Origin: Symbioplanes lichenis
GTDB lineage: Bacteria > Actinomycetota > Actinomycetes > Mycobacteriales > Micromonosporaceae
Direction: 5' to 3'
Assembly: GCF_030709675.1 (NCBI RefSeq)
Contig: NZ_JAUZQD010000019.1
Span: forward strand, 124,001 to 188,000
DNA length: 64,000 bases
Of the stretch, positions 56,427 to 64,000 are shown one piece after another (the stretch's first letter is position 1; every line of letters starts with the position of its first letter). A program made the position numbers and the translations under genes. Below the pieces are notes generated by a model. That model did not search any database. It worked only from the letters and a program-made list of their open reading frames with translations, and was not told the origin of the DNA.

Positions 56427-58691
56427 ATGTCGCTGACTCTGGACGAGGCTCGCGCCCGGGCCGCCATGCTGGACGACGTCTCGTACGAGCTGGCGCTCGA
56501 TGTCACGTCGGCGGAGTTCTTCCGCAGCCGGGTGACCGTGCGGTTCCGGACCACGGGCGGTGACACGTTCCTCGAGTTGCACCGGGCTTCGGAGCTCGTC
56601 GTCACCGTCGACGGGGCGTGCGCGCCGGCCGCGTACGACGGGAAGCGGATCTCGCTGGACGGTCTGGCGCCGGGCCGGCACGAGGTGGTCGTGGACGCGC
56701 GGCTGTCCTATGTGACCGACGGCGAGGGGATGCACACCTTCACCGATCCGGTGGACGGCGAGCGGTATGTCGGCGCGTACCTCGGGCTGGACATCACGCA
56801 GCGGCTGTTCGCGTGCTTCGATCAGATGGATCTCAAGGCGTCCGTCACGGTGACGGTGACGGCCGACCCGGCCTGGACCGTCCTGTCCAATTCCGGCCCG
56901 GCCAGGATTCCCTGCAATCAGTTCGTGGTCGTGGCCGGGCCCTACCACTCGATCCGCTGGGAGCACCGCGGCGTGCCCATGGGCTGGCACGCCCGCCGCT
57001 CGCTCGCGGCGGAGCTGGAGCGGGACGCCGCCGAGCTGCGCCGGGTGACCGAGGAGTGCTTCGACCACTACGCGCGGATCTTCACCGAGCCGTACGCGTT
57101 CGGCCGGTACGACCAGGTCTTCGTGCCCGAGCTCAACTGGGGCGCGATGGAGAACCCGGGCTGCGTCACGGTCAACGAGGCCAAGCTGCCGCGCGGACGT
57201 ATCACCGACGACGAGCGCCGCGAGCGTGCCATGGTCATCGCCCACGAGATGGCGCACATGTGGTTCGGCGACCTCGTCACGCCGCTGTGGTGGGAGGACA
57301 TGTGGCTCAACGAGTCGTTCGCCGACTACATGGGGTACGAGACCCACGGCGACCGGGTCGCCTTCGAGGCGCAGCGGAAACCGGGCGCCTACCGGGCCGA
57401 CCGGCGCCGGTCGACGCACCCCGTGGCGCCCTTCACCGAGGACGTCCCGGACGTGGGCACCGCGACGACCATCTTCGACGAGATCTCGTACGGGAAGGGC
57501 AACGCCGTCCTCCGCCAGCTCGTCACGTGGCTCGGCGAGCCGGACTTCCTGGCCGGCGTCAACGCGCATCTCACCCGGCACCGCTTCGCCAACGCCACGC
57601 TGGAGGATCTGGTGTCCGCACTGGACGCCGCCTCGCCGCGCGACGTGCGTACGTGGGCCAGGGTCTGGCTCCGGCAGTCCGGCCACGACACGATCACTGT
57701 CTCCCGCGAAGGTGACGTGCCGGTGCTGACCCGCTCGGGGATCCGGCCGCACCGGTTCACCGTGGCGGCGTACACCCCGTCGCTGCAGCCGGTCGCCACC
57801 CGGCTCGTCGATCTCGAGGACGAGCCCGTCGCCCTGCCGGAGTTCGCGGGACTCGTCGTCGTGCCCAACGCCGGCGGCGAGACCTTCGCGCGGCTCGACC
57901 TCGACGCGTACTCCCGGGATGTGCTCGAAGCCGGCCTGACCGAGGTGGCCGACCCGCTCGTCCGCGCGGTGCTGTGGGCCGAGCTGCTCGACCTCGACCT
58001 GCTGGCCCGGCACCTCCCGCACGAGCCGTCCTCCACACTGGTGACCGCCGCCCTCGACCGCGCCTTCCGTCACGTCACGCCGGCCGCCCTCGACCGCATC
58101 GCCGCGGCCTGCGCGAACGCCTCCGACGTCCCCCGGGCGCGCGGACTGGCCCGCTCCACGACCGACACCGCCCTGCTCCGCCGCTGGCTCGACACCGGCG
58201 CCACCGACCACGGGCTGCCGCTCGACCCCCAGCTCCGCTGGTCCGTCGTCCATCGCCTGGCCACGCTGGGTGCTCTCGACGCCGCCGCGATCGAGGCCGA
58301 ACGGCTGCGCGACGGCACGACCGCAGGCGACCTCGGCGCCGCCACCGCCCTGGCCGCCCGCCCGCACCCCGACGCGAAGGCCGGGGCCTGGGCCGCGATG
58401 ACGGATCCCACGGTGTCCGTGCGCCGCTTCCGCGCCCTGGCCACGGGCCTCTGGTCCCAGCGCGACCTCGCCACCCCGTACATCGCCGCCTATGTCGCCG
58501 CGGCTCCGGAGCTGGCGCGGCGCGGGTCGGCGTTCGGCCAGGCGGTCGGGCGGGCCTTCCCGGCGGTCGAGCTCACTGCGGACGAGCTTGACCTGGTACG
58601 CGACCAGCTGCGCACCGGCGTCCCCACGGTTCTGCGCCGGTTGTGGGAGGACGAGCTCGACGACCGTACGGTCACCTCAGCGCGTCTCTGA
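56427..58691 (+). CDS. pepN: M1 family aminopeptidase N
   Basis: 754 residues. GAMEN at 239-243 and HEMAHMWFGD with His273, Glu274, His277 and distal Glu296 form the zinc site. It removes N-terminal residues from peptides in the cytoplasm. Actinobacterial PepN is usually 830-860 residues; here the N-terminal domain and the C-terminal helical domain are somewhat shorter, and the C-terminus ends at TVTSARL. TATGAC ends 8 nt before the ATG, so it may be leaderless, and that hexamer lies in the pseudogene end. Confidence 0.92.
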   Translation: MSLTLDEARARAAMLDDVSYELALDVTSAEFFRSRVTVRFRTTGGDTFLELHRASELVVTVDGACAPAAYDGKRISLDGLAPGRHEVVVDARLSYVTDGEGMHTFTDPVDGERYVGAYLGLDITQRLFACFDQMDLKASVTVTVTADPAWTVLSNSGPARIPCNQFVVVAGPYHSIRWEHRGVPMGWHARRSLAAELERDAAELRRVTEECFDHYARIFTEPYAFGRYDQVFVPELNWGAMENPGCVTVNEAKLPRGRITDDERRERAMVIAHEMAHMWFGDLVTPLWWEDMWLNESFADYMGYETHGDRVAFEAQRKPGAYRADRRRSTHPVAPFTEDVPDVGTATTIFDEISYGKGNAVLRQLVTWLGEPDFLAGVNAHLTRHRFANATLEDLVSALDAASPRDVRTWARVWLRQSGHDTITVSREGDVPVLTRSGIRPHRFTVAAYTPSLQPVATRLVDLEDEPVALPEFAGLVVVPNAGGETFARLDLDAYSRDVLEAGLTEVADPLVRAVLWAELLDLDLLARHLPHEPSSTLVTAALDRAFRHVTPAALDRIAAACANASDVPRARGLARSTTDTALLRRWLDTGATDHGLPLDPQLRWSVVHRLATLGALDAAAIEAERLRDGTTAGDLGAATALAARPHPDAKAGAWAAMTDPTVSVRRFRALATGLWSQRDLATPYIAAYVAAAPELARRGSAFGQAVGRAFPAVELTADELDLVRDQLRTGVPTVLRRLWEDELDDRTVTSARL

Positions 58692-58752
58692 TCGCCCCCG
58701 CGTCGCCGTCCGTCCGTTTGATCCCCTCCGCGCGTGGTCGTGAGGAGCCGCC

Positions 58753-59643
58753 TCAGTCCAGCGCGATCGGATTGGTGAGCGCGGCCATGCCCCCGCCGGG
58801 ATGGCGAACCTCGACCCGCACGAACCCGGGCCGTCCGTCGCGGAGCGACCACGTGATCGTCCCGCTGCCCTCGGACGACAGCTCCGCCTGGTACGCCACA
58901 CCGCGTCCCGTATGAAAAGTCACCGTTCCGGACGGCACCCCGCTCACCTCCGCCCTCACCGCGACGTCCTCCCCGCCCGTCTCCAGGCGCTCGCCGATCT
59001 GAGCTGTTCGACCACCGGCGGCGGCGGCGAAGGAGAGCCCGACGCCGGCCGACTCGGCGATCCAGCAGTGCCCCGCGCGAACGGCGGCCAGCACAGCATC
59101 CCGGCTCAGCTCATCGGTCAGCACCACGGTGTGGGGAGTGCCGATCTGACCGTGCAGGTGTGCGTCGCTGTTGCCGAGCGCCGGCCGCCACCGCCCCCGC
59201 TCGACCCCGGTGACCAGGTCGCGGGCCCACCCGGCCAGGGCCGACTCGTTGTCCGCCTGCCACGGGAGGTCCGAGGTCCAGGGCCCGTTCCAGACCTCGA
59301 CGAGATCGAATCCCTCGTACGAATGCTCGAAGGTACCGGAAGGATACGGCGCGCAGGGGTGTGCCACCACGCGGAGACCGCCGGCTCGAAGAACCTGGTC
59401 GACGTCGTTGCCGCGGAGGCCGAGCGCCAGCCAGTGACCCGTCTCGGTGACGACCTCCTGGCCCGGGATGACGAGCAGATCGCCGGAGAGTGGCGCCCAC
59501 TCGTCGTACCCGGCGATGGTGTTGTGCTCGGTGACGGCGATGAAGTCGAGTCCGCTCGCGCGAGCCGCCGCGATGAGCTGTTCTGGAGTCAGCTCGCCGC
59601 CGTGCGAGCGTCGCGAGTGCACGTGAAAGTCGCCCCTGTACAT
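58753..59643 (-). CDS. PHP-domain metallohydrolase (CehA/McbA-like)
   Basis: 296 residues. GDFHVHSRRSHGGELTPEQL, FIAVTEHNTIAGY, RVVAHPCAPYPSG and LGNSDAHLHGQIGTPHT provide the metal-binding His/Asp/Glu residues of the PHP fold, as in CehA-like enzymes. It hydrolyses a phosphoester or related bond; substrate unknown. A C-terminal beta domain follows (about residue 210 on). The ATG at 59643 is directly after GGAGG with very short spacing. It is 9 nt after corA on the same strand. Confidence 0.85.
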   Translation of the reverse strand: MYRGDFHVHSRRSHGGELTPEQLIAAARASGLDFIAVTEHNTIAGYDEWAPLSGDLLVIPGQEVVTETGHWLALGLRGNDVDQVLRAGGLRVVAHPCAPYPSGTFEHSYEGFDLVEVWNGPWTSDLPWQADNESALAGWARDLVTGVERGRWRPALGNSDAHLHGQIGTPHTVVLTDELSRDAVLAAVRAGHCWIAESAGVGLSFAAAAGGRTAQIGERLETGGEDVAVRAEVSGVPSGTVTFHTGRGVAYQAELSSEGSGTITWSLRDGRPGFVRVEVRHPGGGMAALTNPIALD

Positions 59644-59652
59644 CCTCCGATC

Positions 59653-60453
59653 TCACCACCAGCCCTGGCGCCTGGCCCAGATGAGCAGGCACACCGACAT
59701 GGCCAGCATGACGAGGAGGACCGGGACGAGCTGGCCGACGTGGGTGCTGTCGTTGACGATCAGGTTCATGCCGTAGATGGAGGACAGGGCCGTGACCGGC
59801 AGCGTGATGACCGCGATCACGGCCAGGCGCTCGGCGGCGACCGCCATGGTGCGCCCGGTCACCAGGCCGTGCCGCGCCCGGAACATCTCCTCGAGGAACT
59901 TCTCCGGGTCGCCGAGGTGCCCGCTGCTGACGGTCTGTTCCAGCCGCCAGACCTCGCCGGTCTGCTGCTCGACGAACGCTTCCTGACGCCGGGCCAGGGT
60001 CGACACGATCGCGTACGACAGCTCGGACGGCGACGCCGGCCGGAAGCGCCCGCTCTCGACCCGGTGCCGGACCGCGGCGGTGTCGGCGAGCGACCGTTCC
60101 AGCCCCACGGCCTCGTTGGTCGGCCCGTGCACGGTGACCACGTAGTTCGGCCCCACGAACTGGTCCAGTTCGACGTAGTGGACGTGCCCGTTGCGCCCGC
60201 GTTCGGGGGCGTGGAGAACGACGAAGACATGGTCCGCGTACGCGTGAACCTTGGGCACTTGATTGCGTTTGACGCAGTCCTGCACCGCGAGCGCGTGGAA
60301 GCCGAAGACGTCCCGCAGCACCTGGGCGTCACCGGGCCAGCAGTGCGCCACGTCGACCCAGACGAAGCCGTCCTCCCGGCGCAGCAGCTCCGGCAGCTCC
60401 GCGACGGTGCGCGCCTCCGCACCCTGACCGGGTGTCAACCACCACACTTCCAT
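59653..60453 (-). CDS. corA: CorA-family magnesium/metal transporter
   Basis: 266 residues from the ATG at 60453. The C-terminal double membrane helix has the YGMN selectivity motif (SSIYGMNLI) and ends in a basic tail. The N-terminal cytoplasmic funnel is shorter than in E. coli CorA (316 residues): DGFVWVDVAHCWPGD, YVELDQFVGPNYVVTVHGP. The frame extends to 60603 but only with shadow-like residues. It forms a pentameric channel for Mg2+ or other divalent ions. Confidence 0.9.
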   Translation of the reverse strand: MEVWWLTPGQGAEARTVAELPELLRREDGFVWVDVAHCWPGDAQVLRDVFGFHALAVQDCVKRNQVPKVHAYADHVFVVLHAPERGRNGHVHYVELDQFVGPNYVVTVHGPTNEAVGLERSLADTAAVRHRVESGRFRPASPSELSYAIVSTLARRQEAFVEQQTGEVWRLEQTVSSGHLGDPEKFLEEMFRARHGLVTGRTMAVAAERLAVIAVITLPVTALSSIYGMNLIVNDSTHVGQLVPVLLVMLAMSVCLLIWARRQGWW

Positions 60454-60487
60454 TCCGCGTACGCTGCCCCGGCCGCTTGAACAGGAG

Positions 60488-60631
60488 ATGAACCTCAGGC
60501 TCGAAGCGGCCGGGATCGCGCCGGAGGCGTGGCGACGGTCACTGGCGCCGGCGCTGGACGGGCTGCGCGCGGGGACGGCCCACGCCCTGCCCGTCCCGCT
60601 CAATTCGCCGCGGCCGCCTTGGCGACGCTGA
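60488..60631 (+). CDS. possible short ORF or gene remnant
   Basis: 47 codons from an ATG preceded by AGGAG. MNLRLEAAGIAPEAWRRSLA followed by a helical stretch has normal codon bias up to about codon 38, after which it runs antisense into the GH43 3' end and becomes Pro/Arg. It could be the surviving 5' end of a gene cut off by the arrival of the GH43 gene, or chance. Confidence 0.25.
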   Translation: MNLRLEAAGIAPEAWRRSLAPALDGLRAGTAHALPVPLNSPRPPWRR

Positions 60632-62045
60632 TGTTGTCGAAGCCCGCGGCCGCTTGGAAAACGCGCACGCCCGTGGCACCCGTGGTGAAAGTCGCGTCCG
60701 TCGCGTCCAGGCGCACATTGTCGGCGTACACGGTGATCTGCGGTCCTCTGGCCTCGACCCGCATGTGGTATCGCCGGCCGGGCGTGACGGCGAGGGGCAC
60801 CGCCGCGAGCTGCGTCCAGCCGTAATTGGCGCGGCCGAGCACGAGCCGGCCCGCGGCGCTGATCCCGGCGTAATAGCCGCGATAACTGTCGGTGCCGATC
60901 GCGGGCTGAGTCACTCGGAACACCACACCCGCGTCGCCGGATCCGGACGTGAGAGTGACGTCGGCGTCGTAGGTCAGGTCACCGAAATTGGTGTCGAGCA
61001 ATGCCTTGCCCCCGGCCGAGGCGGTCGCCCGATAGGTGCCGTCCGTCGCGGACCACGACGAGCCGTACGTTCTCCAGCCGTTCGCGTTGCCGTCGGCGAA
61101 ATTGTCGCGTACGCCCATGGTGACGGGGTTGATCGTGCCGTCCGGGGCGAACGTCATGCGGTCGTAGGCGAGCTGCCGGTGATTGGCGTCGGTCTCGCTG
61201 AGCGGGCGCCGATGATAGACGAGGTACCAGATGTCGGTGCCCGGGACATTGAGGACGCCGTTGTGGCCGGATCCCTTGGCCACCGCCGGGTCCTGCGTGA
61301 GGACCTTACCCATTTTCGTGTACGGCCCCAGCACGCTGTCCGCCATCGCATAGGACACCGAATAGTCGGGGCCGGTCCAGCCGCCCTCGGACCACATCAG
61401 GTAGTACTTGCCGTTCCGTTGGAAGACCTGCGAGCCCTCCGTGTAGTTCGCCGGGGTGATTTCCCGGAAGTCGCCGACCGTGCTCGTGAGGTCGTCACTG
61501 AGCCTGACAACGTTGGCATGACCCCAGCCGCCGTAGAACAGATAGGCCTGCCCGTCGTCGTCGACAAACACGTCCTGGTCGATGGGCTGGGCCCCGTTGA
61601 TGAATCGGTCGATCAGCGGCGCGCCGATCGCGTCGACGTAGGGGCCCTCGGGCTTGTCGGCCACGGCGACCCCGATGCCACCGAGCTCGGCGTCGCTCTG
61701 AATGTCGTTGGCGCCGAAGAACAAGTAGTACTTCCCGTTGCGCGCCACCGGCGCCGGGGCCCACACCGCGCGCCGGGCCCACGAGACATTGGCCGTGGTG
61801 AGAATGTTGGGGTGTTTCGTCCAGTGGACCAGGTCGTCCGAGGAGAACGCGTCGAGATAGGTCTGCTCGTCATAGGGGCGCGAGGAGGTCGGATAGACCC
61901 AGTAGCGCCCGTCGTAGACGGCGACGTCGGGATCGGCGTACCAGCCGTCGACGAAGGGGTTGCCGGCCTCGGCGGTCGGCTGGTCCGGAACAGCACTCAT
62001 GGGCACGAACGCTAACAACGCGGCAACCGCCGCCCGCAGAATCAT
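60600..62045 (-). CDS. secreted GH43-family glycosidase with C-terminal beta-sandwich
   Basis: 481 residues. A signal peptide (RAAVAALLAFVPMSAVP) is followed by a five-bladed propeller: GWYADPDVAVYDGRYWVYPT with the catalytic base Asp, DQDVFVDDDGQAYLFYGG with the pKa-modulating Asp, and NYTEGSQVFQRNGKYYLMWS with the acid Glu. Residues ~330-481 form a carbohydrate-binding or concanavalin-like domain (LDTNFGDLTYDADVTLTSGS). Activity on arabinan or xylan side chains is typical of the family. ATG 62045 has AAGG upstream; TTGACA at 62066-62061 is a -35-like hexamer rather than a start. Confidence 0.9.
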   Translation of the reverse strand: MILRAAVAALLAFVPMSAVPDQPTAEAGNPFVDGWYADPDVAVYDGRYWVYPTSSRPYDEQTYLDAFSSDDLVHWTKHPNILTTANVSWARRAVWAPAPVARNGKYYLFFGANDIQSDAELGGIGVAVADKPEGPYVDAIGAPLIDRFINGAQPIDQDVFVDDDGQAYLFYGGWGHANVVRLSDDLTSTVGDFREITPANYTEGSQVFQRNGKYYLMWSEGGWTGPDYSVSYAMADSVLGPYTKMGKVLTQDPAVAKGSGHNGVLNVPGTDIWYLVYHRRPLSETDANHRQLAYDRMTFAPDGTINPVTMGVRDNFADGNANGWRTYGSSWSATDGTYRATASAGGKALLDTNFGDLTYDADVTLTSGSGDAGVVFRVTQPAIGTDSYRGYYAGISAAGRLVLGRANYGWTQLAAVPLAVTPGRRYHMRVEARGPQITVYADNVRLDATDATFTTGATGVRVFQAAAGFDNISVAKAAAAN

Positions 62046-62062
62046 ATTTACGACCTTAGATG

Positions 62063-63175
62063 TCAATCCCGGCGCCGGGCCAGCATCACAACCACAATCA
62101 CGGCCCCGGCCAGTACCACGGCCGCCGCCGCGATCCCAGTCACCACGAGCGGCGGAACCCGTTTCGGGGCCGGACCCGCCGCAGTCTCCGCCGTCGGCCG
62201 CACGGTGGCGATTTGTGGCTTCTGCCGGTCAAGCCGCGGCACATCAGCGGTGAGTGCCCGCACGAGATCGAGCCGCCCGAACCCGTACGTGTCGTCCCGC
62301 CCCGGCCGCCCCGCATCCGCAGCGGTCACGGTCAACCGCCGCACCACCTCGGCCGCGTTGAGCTCCGGATACGCCGCCCGCACCAGCGCCGCCGCCCCAC
62401 TGACCACGGCGGTCGCCTCACTGGTCCCGCTCCCCCGGTAGTACCCGGTCCGCCCGATCCCGGTCGTGACAATGTCCACCCCGGGCGCGGTGAGATCGAC
62501 CTGAGGCCCGGTAACAGAAAAATGCGCCACCTTCCCCGTACGCCCCACCGCCCCGACCGTGACAACCTCCGGATACCGCCCTGGAAACTCCCCGGCCCCA
62601 CTCCCCACATTCCCCGAAGCCGCCACCACCACCATGTCCGCCGCCACCGCCGCCCGCACCGCAGCCCGCAAAACGTCGGTGTCCCCCGTCCCGAACGACA
62701 TGTTCACGACCCCCGCGCCCCGCTCCCGCGCAAAAGCCACCGCCCGCGTCAGGAACTCGGAGGTCGCCATGTTTTTGATGGGCCCCCGGATCGGCAGGAT
62801 CATCGCGGCCGGCGCGATCCCGAGCACTCCTGTCCGGCCGCCGTGCCCCCGGCCCGCGATGATCCCGGCCATCTCGGTCCCGTGCCCGTCGATGTCGTCC
62901 CGGCCGTCGCCCAGCGGATCGGGGAAGAGGTCCACGCCCGGCAGCACGGCACCGGCCAGATCGTCGTGACCGGCTTCGACCCCGGTGTCGACGAGGGCGA
63001 CAGTCACCCCTGCACCGAGGCTGATCCGGTGCGCTTTCCCGGCGTCGACCGCGGCCAGGTGCCATTGCGCCGCGCGGACACCGTCGGCCGCCCACGCCGG
63101 TTCCGCCCCTTGCACGGGAGCTGCGGTGAGCACCAGCACCGAGGCGACGCAAGCGGCGAGGCGGGATCCAATCAA
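62063..63175 (-). CDS. mycP: mycosin-type subtilisin protease of a type VII secretion system
   Basis: 370 residues. A signal peptide is followed by the S8 domain: Asp63 (VALVDTGV), His98 (DGHGTEMAG), Asn189 (AASGNVGS) and Ser252 (GSGTSEATA). The C-terminus has a Pro-rich stretch and one membrane helix (VTGIAAAAVVLAGAVIVVVM), then RRRD. This is the mycosin architecture, which anchors the protease outside near an ESX channel. Start is a TTG overlapping the stop of the upstream gene. The other type VII genes should lie beyond the right edge. Confidence 0.9.
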   Translation of the reverse strand: MIGSRLAACVASVLVLTAAPVQGAEPAWAADGVRAAQWHLAAVDAGKAHRISLGAGVTVALVDTGVEAGHDDLAGAVLPGVDLFPDPLGDGRDDIDGHGTEMAGIIAGRGHGGRTGVLGIAPAAMILPIRGPIKNMATSEFLTRAVAFARERGAGVVNMSFGTGDTDVLRAAVRAAVAADMVVVAASGNVGSGAGEFPGRYPEVVTVGAVGRTGKVAHFSVTGPQVDLTAPGVDIVTTGIGRTGYYRGSGTSEATAVVSGAAALVRAAYPELNAAEVVRRLTVTAADAGRPGRDDTYGFGRLDLVRALTADVPRLDRQKPQIATVRPTAETAAGPAPKRVPPLVVTGIAAAAVVLAGAVIVVVMLARRRD

Positions 63176-64000
63176 GCGGCGCCTCCGATGACACCGGGGC
63201 CCGGGTCGTGCCGCGCTCGCCGCCGGGACGGCCGAATGATCGGTGCGACGCCCTCGCGGACTTCCCAGATCTCGTCCGCCACGCCACCGTCCGCCGCGGG
63301 CGCGTCCGGCGCGGAGTGACTCGGGCGGCGGCCGCCGGTCATCGGCGGGATCGGTTGCGCCGGAGCCGGGCCGGCCGCCGCCGCGAGTCCGGTTCGCGAG
63401 CCGGCCGGCGTCAGTCCTCCCGGCGGACGGCCGCCCGTCGAATCCCGGCCCGGCGGCGTCACCCCTCCGGACCCGCCTCGCCGGGACGGCGCGAAGATCG
63501 CACCCAACCCACCCGCCGCGCCGGCAGCACCGCCGATGATTCCCGCTGCCCCTATCACCCCGGCCGCACCGATGACCGAGCCGGGCAGCGCACCCCCCGA
63601 GGTACCCGGCGACGGCAGCACGGGGGCCGGCCCGTTTCCCGCAGGCGGCACCCCGGCCGAGATGCCGGCCAGACCCGCCTCCGCCCCCGCGACGGGCGAC
63701 ACCCCGGCTGACGGCTCCGGCGGGTTGTGCGGCACAGGAACAGGCACCGGAAGAGCGGCACCACCTCCGGGCGCCACCGGATCGAAGTCGCCGCCCAGAC
63801 CACCCAGGTCGTCGCGGACCTCGAAGAGGCGGGGCGGTTCGAGCTGGGCGGTGTGGTCGGCGACCGCGGCCTCCGCGCGCTGCATCGCGGCCCGGGCCTT
63901 GGCGTCGTACTCGTCCTCGGCATGGTCCGCCCAGCGCGGGATCAAATCCGTGCTCGCCACCGCCCGCTCCTCCGCCAGCGGCCGCACGGCCGCCTGCGCC
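63172..64000 (-). CDS. type VII secretion-associated Gly/Pro-rich protein, 5' end beyond window
   Basis: The frame is open to the right edge, so the start is not in the window; 276 codons are visible. The first part is helical (DEYDAKARAAMQRAEAAVAD), perhaps the end of a WXG100 or PPE-like domain. Then comes a long Gly/Pro/Ala-rich region with hydrophobic Gly-rich runs (VIGAAGVIGAAGIIGGAAGA) and a basic end. Its stop overlaps the mycosin start (TTGA), and ESX-type loci in Micromonosporaceae carry such substrates beside mycP. The exact family is not recognised. Confidence 0.65.
   Translation of the reverse strand, partial: AQAAVRPLAEERAVASTDLIPRWADHAEDEYDAKARAAMQRAEAAVADHTAQLEPPRLFEVRDDLGGLGGDFDPVAPGGGAALPVPVPVPHNPPEPSAGVSPVAGAEAGLAGISAGVPPAGNGPAPVLPSPGTSGGALPGSVIGAAGVIGAAGIIGGAAGAAGGLGAIFAPSRRGGSGGVTPPGRDSTGGRPPGGLTPAGSRTGLAAAAGPAPAQPIPPMTGGRRPSHSAPDAPAADGGVADEIWEVREGVAPIIRPSRRRARHDPGPGVIGGAA

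Overview
The window is very GC-rich, with GTG and TTG starts, almost only G or C in third codon positions, and densely packed genes. It carries a Streptomyces-type fatty acid synthase II cluster under a FasR-like regulator, DUF397/DUF5753 pairs, SpoIIM/RDD proteins, a mycosin protease and a DUF3145 gene. Together these point to an actinobacterial chromosome, most likely a Micromonosporaceae (Actinoplanes-like) organism. No tRNA, rRNA, CRISPR array, prophage or complete insertion sequence was seen.

Layout. 1-1582: the start of an ECF sigma factor gene (minus, cut by the edge), a TetR regulator, and a possible small protein. 1583-6371: fasR-like regulator and the fabD-fabH-acpP-fabF operon, with a palindrome over the probable promoter. 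6390-12664: mostly minus-strand housekeeping genes (oxidoreductase, GH3 lipoprotein, DUF3145, carbonic anhydrase) plus a MazG-like protein. Several of these genes have copies of their own 3' end repeated just beyond the stop codon. 12830-21452: alpha/beta hydrolase, HelD-type ATPase, secreted beta-propeller protein, CDF cation exporter, O-methyltransferase, PfkB kinase and SurE. 21837-28852: a STAS protein with a sigma-B-like promoter, a membrane protein with 11-residue repeats, a Ser/Thr kinase, and a surface module in which a TasA-like protein is translationally coupled to a SipW-type signal peptidase that is itself fused to a LamG-like domain.

28899-46312: a Tat-exported 5'-nucleotidase; a five-gene membrane/DUF4129/DUF4350/MoxR/DUF58 operon; bioY; XRE-DUF5753 and DUF397 genes; the SpoIIM and RDD genes that in mycobacteria lie next to moxR; a STAS protein; and a four-gene ABC exporter operon with two paralogous permeases. 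46309-52728: argS, preceded by a 17-codon leader ORF with six arginine codons and alternative hairpins (a probable attenuator); a fused dihydroxyacetone kinase coupled to a tyrosine-phosphatase-like protein; a DUF6461-type protein; DUF2283. 52879-60631: a HicAB-type toxin-antitoxin pair behind two identical-arm palindromes, a beta-lactamase-family hydrolase, SpoU methyltransferase, a broken phosphotransferase gene, PepN, a PHP hydrolase and CorA. 60600-64000: a secreted GH43 enzyme, mycosin, and the 3' part of a type VII secretion-associated gene running off the right edge.

A recurring signal is a -10-like hexamer ending 6-8 nt before the start codon, consistent with many leaderless mRNAs. 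The strongest leads are the Arg-codon leader upstream of argS, the signal peptidase-LamG fusion, the paired hicAB operators, and the stop-codon-spanning tandem duplications at gene 3' ends. All functional statements are inferred from reading the sequence; no database search was run.
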